Positions 1 through 6,574 of a stretch of 22,763 bases of DNA are shown here, piece after piece. Below the pieces are notes generated by a model. It saw only the letters and a list, made by a program, of their open reading frames with translations, was not told the origin of the DNA and ran no database searches. Location of the stretch: the NCBI GenBank assembly GCA_964497135.1, contig CAZCDO010000049.1:1-22763 (forward strand). Direction: 5' to 3'. Numbering within the stretch: position 1 is the stretch's first letter; every line of letters starts with the position of its first letter. Position numbers and translations under genes: made by a program. This stretch comes from CAIJXV01 sp964497135 (lineage in GTDB: Bacteria; Verrucomicrobiota; Kiritimatiellia; CAIKKV01; CAIJXV01).

Positions 1-2
1 CC

Positions 3-449
3 GCCGACCTCGGCATTCGCACCATGGTCGAAAATCACGGGTACTTCTGTCAGGATAGTGTGCGCCTTGAAAAATTAGTCAATGCCGTCAATCATCCTAA
101 TTTCGGGATTTTGATCGATATGGGGAATTTCATGTGTGCGGATGATTCCCCTGAAAAGGCGGTCGGCCTACTCGCGCCCTATGCCTTCCACTGCCATGCC
201 AAGGATTTTCATTTCAAGCCCGGGACCGCGCCCAATCCCGGCAAAGGCTGGTTCCGGTCTCGCGGCGGCAACTTCTTGCGCGGTGCGATCATCGGCCATG
301 GCGATGTCCCGGTGCCCCAGTGCATCGGCCTCCTCAAACGCTCCGGATTCAAAGGCGTGCTGTCGATTGAATTCGAGGGCATGGAAGAGCCGATTAACGG
401 TATCTCCGTGGGCCTCGAAAACCTCAAACGGTTCGTAGCCGAAGCCTGA
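3..449 (+). CDS. Sugar phosphate isomerase/epimerase, TIM barrel (3' part)
   Basis: The reading frame is open from the left edge, so only the C-terminal part (about 148 residues) is present. The first in-frame ATG (position 24) lies inside the conserved core and is probably not the start. Visible landmarks fit a xylose-isomerase-like (AP endonuclease 2 family) barrel: a Glu in VENHG near the start, Asp in LIDMGNF, His in FHCHAKDFHF, a IGHGDVP segment and a late SIEFEG strand. These are the positions that carry the divalent-metal ligands in the family. Such enzymes isomerise or epimerise sugars or cyclitols in the cytoplasm. Substrate cannot be told from this fragment, and myo-inositol or hydroxypyruvate-type members would look alike. 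The gene converges on the SUMF1-domain gene to its right. Confidence 0.8.
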   Translation, partial: ADLGIRTMVENHGYFCQDSVRLEKLVNAVNHPNFGILIDMGNFMCADDSPEKAVGLLAPYAFHCHAKDFHFKPGTAPNPGKGWFRSRGGNFLRGAIIGHGDVPVPQCIGLLKRSGFKGVLSIEFEGMEEPINGISVGLENLKRFVAEA

Positions 450-744
450 GTAGTCAGGCAGAAACGCCGACTGCTGAAGCGCAGGTTCCGTCGATTACTC
501 CAGTTCCACACTCCGTTCGCATCCGTAAGCGTTAGTCGTGGCATCGCGAAATCTCTTGGCAATGGCTGATCGAGCGGCAGATGCGCCACATCTCGCCATC
601 AAGCGTCAGGGCGGGGTGGGTTATTTCCGAAACACTTTTTATCCTTCACCCTTTATAACCCCGTTATCCATCAGAGATCCATGGCATCGGCTCACCGTCT
701 ACCGGCCCCGGTTCAACTCCCATCTTCGTTTCGCACTCCAAAGA
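450..744. other. Convergent intergenic region, no gene seen
   Basis: This stretch separates the stop of the isomerase (+) from the stop of the SUMF1-domain gene (-). I see no convincing terminator, RNA gene or coding frame. A plus-strand open frame from 538 runs on across the SUMF1-domain gene in antisense, but it resembles nothing known and has no ribosome binding site, so I take it as chance. A loose inverted repeat (GGGTTAT / ATAACCC, roughly 618-660) is the only structure noticed. Confidence 0.5.
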
Positions 745-1191
745 TCACAGTCCCCTCACGCAACGGAAACCAATGACGTCGTTCGCGCCGTCCGGCGTGA
801 AATCGACTCGGTAGGCGCACCGCAGAATGACTGTCATGCTACACCACCCGCCGCCCCGCACAACGCGGGAAGTGCCCATGTCAGGACCTTTGGGATTATC
901 GCCCGCCACGAGGCCCGCACCGGCGTTCTCGAAACAATACCCGTGGGAGTCCGCCCACAGTTTGACATTGGTCCACCAGGCGTGCGACACCTCAAATTTA
1001 TCCATAAAAAAGGCATTCAATTGAACCGCATGAAACGGACGTTCGTTATCGCCCCCTTCGCCAAGTTCTGTCCCCATTTGGAATAGACCGGCGGGGATAT
1101 AGGCCATATCCAACGGCGCGGCCGCCCGAACCGATCCGAAACAAAGGACAAGACCCGCCACCCAAACCCCGATAATTCTTTTATTCGCCAT
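745..1191 (-). CDS. Secreted SUMF1/FGE-domain protein, internally shortened
   Basis: The 148-residue protein starts with a clear Sec signal peptide (positive MANKR, hydrophobic core, AAA cleavage region near residue 25). The start is well placed: GGGGAGG lies a few bases upstream of the ATG. The mature part opens like a sulfatase-modifying-factor/formylglycine-generating-enzyme-type domain (MAYIPAGLFQMGTE, ERPFHAVQLNAFFMDKFEVS). It ends like one too (RVVRGGGW about 109-116, then RCAYRVD and IGFRCVRGL). The middle of the domain is absent: the usual WYDA/CNW, GYRLPTEAEWEYA and GNVWEW blocks are missing. Residues of the first third (about 83-92) run directly into the DNPKGPDMGTSRV stretch that normally precedes the C-terminal motif. 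The family usually needs about 230-280 residues, so roughly 100-130 are missing, yet the frame is intact. The paired Cys of true formylglycine-generating enzymes is not evident, so catalysis is unlikely. It is either a decaying gene or a minimal exported relative. Confidence 0.75.
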   Translation of the reverse strand: MANKRIIGVWVAGLVLCFGSVRAAAPLDMAYIPAGLFQMGTELGEGGDNERPFHAVQLNAFFMDKFEVSHAWWTNVKLWADSHGYCFENAGAGLVAGDNPKGPDMGTSRVVRGGGWCSMTVILRCAYRVDFTPDGANDVIGFRCVRGL

Positions 1192-1236
1192 TTAAGCCTC
1201 CCCTTCGATTTAATTGATTGCCCGAAGAGTGCTCAC

Positions 1237-1265
1237 ATTATGCAAGTAAAAGCGTAACCCGTCAC
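1237..1265 (-). promoter_or_regulatory. Candidate sigma-70-type promoter of SUMF1-domain gene
   Basis: On the minus strand a GTGACG hexamer (1260-1265, 4 of 6 consensus) is separated by 17 bp from CATAAT (1237-1242, 5 of 6 consensus). Transcription would begin near 1230, giving a leader of about 40 nt before the ATG at 1191. Assigned from consensus match and position only. Confidence 0.4.
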
Positions 1266-1276
1266 CACCTTGGAGT

Positions 1277-1294
1277 GCGGCAGTTCACTGCCGC
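1277..1294. repeat. 18-bp palindrome GCGGCAGT-TC-ACTGCCGC
   Basis: The two 8-base arms are exact inverted copies around a TC centre. It sits just upstream of the candidate -35 of the SUMF1-domain gene and is preceded by TTGGAGT. From memory, short GGAGTGCGGC...GCCGC palindromes recur between genes in some verrucomicrobial genomes. Recurrence cannot be tested inside this window, where this is the only copy. It could also be an operator or a transcript hairpin. Confidence 0.55.
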
Positions 1295-1506
1295 CTTTCC
1301 TCGCACGCATGCTCGAGCGAACCGCCGACCATACGCCCGACCTCTTTAAATTTTCGGCGATCGTTCCATATCGTTGCGTGTTCAAGAGTTTCAAGTCGTG
1401 CATTTTTGTGAGAACGATATCCGCATCAGCCATTTCGTCGAACCCCTAACGCGGACTTCGCCCGCTTCGGAATACCAACCACAACCATTCCGCCCCAAGG
1501 AACAAC

Positions 1507-1571
1507 GCGCCTCACACGGCGCTACTACGAACAAACCCCTACCTGTGTTTGTAGTAGGCGTACACGAGCGC
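1507..1571. repeat. Imperfect long hairpin with CTACTAC arms
   Basis: CTACTACGAACA (1522-1533) pairs with TGTTTGTAGTAG (1546-1557) over 12 bp with one G-T wobble and a 12-nt loop. After an imperfect section the outermost GCGC blocks (1507-1510 and 1568-1571) also pair. There is no T-run on either side, so an intrinsic terminator is unlikely. It looks like a dispersed intergenic hairpin element. Confidence 0.6.
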
Positions 1572-1612
1572 CGTTCTTCTGTCCGTATTCCTCATTCATG
1601 ATTCCATCATGT

Positions 1613-1678
1613 GGAGCCGGGGCGCCCTTACCCCGCCATAGTTGTGAAGGGAGAGCGGGGTGAGGGGACCCCGGCTCC
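1613..1678. repeat. 66-bp hairpin element, GGAGCCGGGG arms
   Basis: The outer arms GGAGCCGGGG (1613-1622) and CCCCGGCTCC (1669-1678) pair perfectly. After a short internal loop with two mismatches, TTACCCCGC (1628-1636) pairs with GCGGGGTGA (1655-1663), one wobble included. The 18-nt apical loop is 1637-1654. The whole makes a stem of about 24 bp, 35 bp beyond the DUF3999 stop codon. It lacks a U-tract, so it is more like a REP-type or MITE-like palindrome than a classical terminator, though it could shield the 3' end of the operon transcript. Confidence 0.65.
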
Positions 1679-1713
1679 AAGATGGGACACACACCGGAAG
1701 CCGTAGTTGACGC

Positions 1714-3114
1714 TTATTGATTCCGCCCCTCATCCTTCGGCAAGGCGGAGAGACGGCGCGCGGCAAAGCCCAGGGCCGTCAATAATGCCGCCACCATCAA
1801 GAGGACCGCTCCAATCATCAGGAGGCGAAGATGGCGTGCCAACCATCCTCCGGACAGGCCCTGGCGATAGGTCGGATTGACTTGAGCCGGGCCCAGTTCC
1901 CAGTCCCGTCCCAATTCCGGGTCGGCTCGGGCCAGCACCTGGCCAATGTCATACACAGGCAAGCTCAGGCCGTCCCCGTTATAATACAGGCGATAACGAT
2001 TGCCGCGGGGCAGAAAGAGCATTTCATGGCAATTCTCGTGTATCGACAACCGGGTCGGCGTCAGGGGAGGATTGTCGTTGTTCTGAATATAAACCCGGTA
2101 TTCATCCCATCGATTCTCAGACGGCAAGGCGATGGTCAACCGCGAATCCTGGACGGGGCCGATTTGAATCCGATGAACGGAGGCTTCGGTAACCGTCCGC
2201 CAATCGCGCTCGCCCCGATTCCGCGCCATAATCCGGACCGGGCGCGCAAAATTAACCTCCGTGAATCCAAATTCCAATGCGGTCAGGGGGCGACGCCCCC
2301 CGGCAAAATCGATCACGGTCTCGCGCTCTTTTTCCAGTTCGGAAACCACATAATCGGTCACCCCTGTCACCGTTTTCACCGGCGTAAGAGCCCAGGCCTC
2401 TTCCCGGGATTCCAATAACTCGGCCTGATCCATGCGAAAAGGGATTCGTTTGAAAGACCGTCGTTCGGTCTCCGTCAGCACATCACCGGATTGGGTTTGA
2501 CGAGTCGTTTCCAAAAGGGGCGTTTCCTGTTCCGCCAGTCCGGTCCCGATTTCAATCCGGAACCAAGGCCCCGGATCCGGCGTGAAGTCGATTCGATCCC
2601 GTCGGACATCGGCAAATCGCGAATAATCATAGATAACCGCCGCTTCTGCGACCAAGGTCCAGGTCACCCCATCCGACCCAGCCCACACGCGAACGTCTTT
2701 TTCAAAGTCGCGTAATGCGCTCTGTAACCGCAATCCGGAAAAGATGACCCGATTGGTTGTCTCCTGCTTCAATATCAGTTCCAGGCGGTTGTCCGACAAC
2801 TCCCGAAGTTGTACGATCCGCGCGCGATAGGGAATATCGCGAACCTGTCGGCGACTAACCGTTCGTTGGCGAATCAGCCAGGGTTGCTCGAGGTCATTCT
2901 CCGCGGCCAAACGCAAGTTGGAATAGTCTGCTGATGCCGTGGCAAAAACCTCGGGATCCAATAAAAACTTCGCCAATTCGGTCGGCGTCGATTCTCCGGG
3001 CACAACCTCCTTATACGAGGCAAACCGGTTGGCCTCAACAGTGCCCGCCAGTAGCTGGGCCATCCCGCCTAAAACCACCCAGGCCCCCACCCACCCTATC
3101 CAGCGCATTTTCAT
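1714..3114 (-). CDS. DUF3999 family protein, membrane-anchored
   Basis: The 466-residue protein has an N-terminal signal or anchor (about 5-24), a long beta-rich exported domain, and one C-terminal transmembrane helix (about 433-455, LLMIGAVLLMVAALLTALGF) followed by a basic cytoplasmic tail. Length, topology and position directly behind a DUF2339 gene match the DUF3999 family, whose function is unknown. The repeated blocks 'LSDNRLELIL', 'SENRWDEYRVYIQNND' and 'FRIEIGTG' suggest jelly-roll-like sandwiches, an inference from pattern only. The ATG overlaps the DUF2339 stop in ATGA, and a strong GGAGGAGG lies 5 nt upstream inside the DUF2339 gene, so the two are translationally coupled. The partner is probably the DUF2339 membrane protein, with this domain on the outer face of the inner membrane. 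Confidence 0.75.
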   Translation of the reverse strand: MKMRWIGWVGAWVVLGGMAQLLAGTVEANRFASYKEVVPGESTPTELAKFLLDPEVFATASADYSNLRLAAENDLEQPWLIRQRTVSRRQVRDIPYRARIVQLRELSDNRLELILKQETTNRVIFSGLRLQSALRDFEKDVRVWAGSDGVTWTLVAEAAVIYDYSRFADVRRDRIDFTPDPGPWFRIEIGTGLAEQETPLLETTRQTQSGDVLTETERRSFKRIPFRMDQAELLESREEAWALTPVKTVTGVTDYVVSELEKERETVIDFAGGRRPLTALEFGFTEVNFARPVRIMARNRGERDWRTVTEASVHRIQIGPVQDSRLTIALPSENRWDEYRVYIQNNDNPPLTPTRLSIHENCHEMLFLPRGNRYRLYYNGDGLSLPVYDIGQVLARADPELGRDWELGPAQVNPTYRQGLSGGWLARHLRLLMIGAVLLMVAALLTALGFAARRLSALPKDEGRNQ

Positions 3115-5600
3115 CGGGCCTCCTCCGACTCATCACCCGCTCCGCTCAGGCGAAGGAATTTGCGATGAGCCCGCAGATAAACCAAAGATCCCAGAATCAA
3201 TAACACCCCGACGCCCATCGAGGCCATGATCCGGTAAATCCCCGCCATATGGGATAAATCGGACAGGAAGACCTTGGCGATCACCACCACAAAAAGACCC
3301 AAGCCGACAAATCGCATAAACCGGATATTCCGAACGATTCCGGTCGTCAATAACGCCAGCGCAAAAACCGTCCAATAGACGGACACCCCACCCGACCGAA
3401 AACCGGGTAACACCCAATAGAAGCAACTATTGATTTCCAGCGTGGTAAAGCCAAACAGCAAAAGAACGCCCCCGTATCCCAGTCCATATACCAGAAAATC
3501 ATCCGCATCGACAGACCGAACCCAGGTCCAAACCCAAGCGATCGAGCCGAGAATCAACAAAAAATCAAGCCAGCGCCAAGCCACCAGCCTCGGGGTATAA
3601 CTCGACGGGCGAAACACGGTGTCGACGAGGCTCCAGGATTCAAAATCAAAAATGACGGTTTTTCCCAAGGCCACAATCAGGAGCAACAGTCCCACCCAGC
3701 GACACGAAAGGGACCCTTCGGTCCGGTAGCGGGACATCAAATATACACCCATTCCGCACCAAACCAGGGTCGACAAGGCAGGGCGGGCCGGCCGGCAAAA
3801 ACGGGACAAAAATCCCAATTCAAAATTCAAAAACAGCACCAGCACCGCGCATAAGATCCAAAAAAGGATCGTTCCGGCCACAGAGGGAGGAACCGTCACC
3901 GGCAGGTCATTATCCGCCGTTCGTTGAGCTAGTCCTTCATTTCGGGCTTTGCGTTCCAGCCAGAAACTGCTGAAAACTGCAACGAGAACTGTGCCAAAAG
4001 TCCACACCCGATGCAACAAACCATCCCGATATTCAATGAAGGTCGATCCAACCGGCGAATGAGCGAGATAGTTACGCCCGAAGTCAAGGCTGACCAGACG
4101 CAACACGCTGACCGCCATCAAACCATGTCCCAAGAGGCGCAAAAAGCGATTCTGCAGGCGGTGTCCCAGCCAGACCAGCATCGCAGCCATGAGTGCCCAG
4201 CAGATCGTCAGTGACTCTTGCTCGACGGCCAACGGCAGGGTGAGAATGGTGAAGCAACCCGCCAGGGCAATCACGGTCAATGTCAACGGCCGATCGGGCC
4301 GGGGCCGGGCCAGGAACCACGCGACATGTCCAATATAGAAAATGGCCAACCCCAACGTCATCAGGGCCGGATAAGGCCGGCCCAACCGACCCTGAATCAG
4401 TTCATAAGCTGCGAGGGCAAACAACCCCGCATTGAAAATCAGGTGAAGAATATCCAGCAAGCCGGCCCGTTCGCCGATGCGACGCAGGGTATGCCACCAG
4501 CTTAAAAAAGAATGTAAGGCAAAAAACAGGACCAAAAAAACTAGGACGACATTAAAATCACGAACCGCCTGGTACTGCCCGAGTGATGCGGCATACAGGG
4601 CGTAGGTGAACAAAAAAGCCAAATAGTTCAGCAGACGCCAGGAGCGATAATGGGCGATGCCCAACACCCCCACCCCCAGTAGAAGCAAATAGGAAAAAAA
4701 GGCGACAAATTGCGGCTGGCCCGTGCTGAGCATCACCGGGGTTCCATACCCGCCAATGATTCCCAATATCGCCACGAGCATCGAATCGCAACTCACCGCC
4801 AACACCCCGGCGGTCAACGTCACCAGGATCATGAGCCCGAACACATACGGAGTGCCGATCAAATGAAACAACGGCCCGGCGGCGTAAAGACTGAAATAGA
4901 GCACGGCAAATGCCCCCCCCAGCAGGCCTTGCCCAAGAATCTTCCATTGCCGCCGGTAAAAAATGAATCCGCCCACCATCATCGCCATTCCGGCGATCAG
5001 GCTTGAAGCCACCCGCGCCGCCGGCGGAAAATAGTGCCGATCGATCGACCACTTGAGAAAATAACCGATCCCGACGACAACGGCGATAATCCCCGCACGG
5101 ATCAGCCAGGTGGTTGCCACGGCAAACTCCATGGACACGCCGGCGGGACGGTGTTCCTCGTTCACCAGCACCCAATTCCAAATGCGGCGCAGGGCATCTT
5201 GGGTGGCGAGAATCCACGCCGGGGTTTCGGTCGGCGTCTCCGCGGCCGGCCGACGGATCGATTCCGACGGCGAAATCTTTACCGCTTCGGCGATCGTGTT
5301 GACCCCCGCCAAGGACGAGGGAATCGCCGGAACTCCGGGGCGCAAGGGAGGAAGGGGTGGAGGTTCCGTCACCCGAATCGGCTCCGGAATTGGCGAGGGA
5401 GGGGTCGCCGGAGATATCGGCATCGTCGGCAGCGAGGCAGGAGGCGCTACCGGGAGGCTATCGTTTCGCAGGCGGAATAGCTTATCCTGGATCGACTTGA
5501 TGTCCATCTGCATCACCTGCAGAGTGGACGAAAGAAATTTGAGCTGGACAATCACCACGCCCAAAACAATGAGAACCGCAAGAAACAGAATCATCTGCAT
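3111..5600 (-). CDS. DUF2339 polytopic membrane protein
   Basis: The 829-residue protein begins with one membrane helix (about 4-22), followed by a short charged, coiled-coil-like stretch (to about 48) and a Pro-rich linker (about 50-95). From about residue 165 to the end there is a long series of hydrophobic helices, roughly twenty by eye. The first ones carry the DUF2339 signature: WLIRAGIIAVVVGIGYFLKW, then PPAARVASSLIAG and GQGLLGGAFAVLYFSLYAAGPL. The family is widespread and uncharacterised, and is commonly paired with DUF3999 as here (4-bp overlap at the 3' end). AGGGGAAG precedes the ATG by 4 nt. It lies 30 bp behind trxB and probably shares the motor-ATPase operon. An 8-base G tract (4913-4920, C on the plus strand) lies within the coding sequence. 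A transport or envelope-sensing role is possible but not shown. Confidence 0.82.
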   Translation of the reverse strand: MQMILFLAVLIVLGVVIVQLKFLSSTLQVMQMDIKSIQDKLFRLRNDSLPVAPPASLPTMPISPATPPSPIPEPIRVTEPPPLPPLRPGVPAIPSSLAGVNTIAEAVKISPSESIRRPAAETPTETPAWILATQDALRRIWNWVLVNEEHRPAGVSMEFAVATTWLIRAGIIAVVVGIGYFLKWSIDRHYFPPAARVASSLIAGMAMMVGGFIFYRRQWKILGQGLLGGAFAVLYFSLYAAGPLFHLIGTPYVFGLMILVTLTAGVLAVSCDSMLVAILGIIGGYGTPVMLSTGQPQFVAFFSYLLLLGVGVLGIAHYRSWRLLNYLAFLFTYALYAASLGQYQAVRDFNVVLVFLVLFFALHSFLSWWHTLRRIGERAGLLDILHLIFNAGLFALAAYELIQGRLGRPYPALMTLGLAIFYIGHVAWFLARPRPDRPLTLTVIALAGCFTILTLPLAVEQESLTICWALMAAMLVWLGHRLQNRFLRLLGHGLMAVSVLRLVSLDFGRNYLAHSPVGSTFIEYRDGLLHRVWTFGTVLVAVFSSFWLERKARNEGLAQRTADNDLPVTVPPSVAGTILFWILCAVLVLFLNFELGFLSRFCRPARPALSTLVWCGMGVYLMSRYRTEGSLSCRWVGLLLLIVALGKTVIFDFESWSLVDTVFRPSSYTPRLVAWRWLDFLLILGSIAWVWTWVRSVDADDFLVYGLGYGGVLLLFGFTTLEINSCFYWVLPGFRSGGVSVYWTVFALALLTTGIVRNIRFMRFVGLGLFVVVIAKVFLSDLSHMAGIYRIMASMGVGVLLILGSLVYLRAHRKFLRLSGAGDESEEAR

Positions 5601-5630
5601 CTGACTTCCCCTGGTTCTGCAATAAAATCA

Positions 5631-6554
5631 TCAACTCCCGTGTTCGGCCAGAAACCGCTCGGCTTCGAGGGCAGCCATGCATCCGCTTCCCGCCGCCGTC
5701 ACGGCCTGACGATAGGTCGGATCCTGGACATCACCGGCCGCATAAACACCCGGTATTCGGGTGCGGGTCGATTGGGTGATCAGATAGCCCCGAGCATCCA
5801 TGTCCAATTGCCCCTTGAACGGGTCCGTATTCGGCTTGTGTCCGATGGCGACAAACAGTCCTTCAATGGCCAGATCGCTCTTCGCTCCCGTTTCAACATC
5901 CCGAAGGCGCGCGCCGGTCACCTTGTTTTCAGGAACTCCCAATACTTCTTCAACCACCGAATTCCAGATTATTTTAATTTGGGGGTGTTGTTTGACCCGT
6001 TCCGCCATGATCCGGGAAGCCCGGAATTCCCGCCGGCGATGGATAAGATATACGATCGAAGCAAATCTCGTCAAAAAAAGCGCATCCTCCATCGCCGTGT
6101 CGCCCCCGCCCACGACCGCCACCGGCACTTTCCGGTAAAAGGCGCCATCGCAGGTCGCACACCCGGACACCCCCCGCCCGATCAACGCCTTTTCGGATTC
6201 GAGCCCGATATATTGGGCGCTTGCCCCGGTTGCGATAATCACGGACTGACTTTCTAAAACCGACCCGTCATCCAGCGTCATTTTGAACGGCTGGCCTGAG
6301 AAATCGACCTTCAGAACCTCCCGTCCCCGCACACGGGCCCCGAATCGTTCCGCCTGGGCCTGCATCCGCTGGACCAACGTCGTGCCATCGATCGCCTCGG
6401 GGAAACCCGGATAGTTCTCCACTTCTGAAGTCGTGGTCAATTGCCCCCCGGGTTGGAGTCCCTGTAACAGGAGGGGTTGCAGATTGGCCAGGGCGGAATA
6501 GAGGGCGGCGGTCAGACCCGCCGGTCCGGTTCCTAGAATAATCAGTTTTTCCAT
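5631..6554 (-). CDS. trxB: Thioredoxin reductase (NADPH)
   Basis: The 307-residue flavoenzyme passes electrons from NADPH through FAD to thioredoxin in the cytoplasm. All key elements are seen: the FAD-binding GTGPAG (8-13), the redox-active CATC (132-135) followed by DGAFY, the NADPH-binding GGGDTAMEDA (149-158), the HRRREFRAS stretch (172-180) that contacts the NADPH phosphate, and the second FAD motif AAGDVQDPTYRQAVTAAGSG near the C-terminus. Length is normal for the low-molecular-weight class. AAGGGGA lies 8 nt before the ATG. It begins 20 bp after a PilB-type ATPase gene and ends 30 bp before DUF2339, all on one strand. A thioredoxin reductase in this position is unusual and may simply be operon packing, or may supply reducing power for envelope thiol chemistry. 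Confidence 0.96.
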   Translation of the reverse strand: MEKLIILGTGPAGLTAALYSALANLQPLLLQGLQPGGQLTTTSEVENYPGFPEAIDGTTLVQRMQAQAERFGARVRGREVLKVDFSGQPFKMTLDDGSVLESQSVIIATGASAQYIGLESEKALIGRGVSGCATCDGAFYRKVPVAVVGGGDTAMEDALFLTRFASIVYLIHRRREFRASRIMAERVKQHPQIKIIWNSVVEEVLGVPENKVTGARLRDVETGAKSDLAIEGLFVAIGHKPNTDPFKGQLDMDARGYLITQSTRTRIPGVYAAGDVQDPTYRQAVTAAGSGCMAALEAERFLAEHGS

Positions 6555-6574
6555 GCGCCGGATCCCCTTCCCGA

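Larger units (their letters stand above)
1192..1713. other. Palindrome-rich intergenic region
   Basis: This gap of about 520 bp lies between the start of the SUMF1-domain gene and the stop of the DUF3999 gene, both on the minus strand. It holds a candidate promoter for the former and three separate palindromic elements, each listed on its own. A minus-strand frame of 66 codons (1233-1433) and a plus-strand one of 75 codons (1374-1601) run through the palindromes. Neither has a convincing ribosome binding site or a recognisable product. Confidence 0.6.

Noticed and set aside
700..725. GGTTCAACTCC, resembling a tRNA T-loop
   Set aside because: No matching acceptor stem, anticodon arm or CCA could be built around it.
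538..1086. Plus-strand open frame of 182 codons
   Set aside because: It overlaps the SUMF1-domain gene in antisense, has no ribosome site and reads like no known protein.
4558..5217. Minus-strand open frame of 219 codons
   Set aside because: It overlaps the DUF2339 gene in another frame and has an Arg/Gly/His-rich composition typical of a GC-rich shadow frame.
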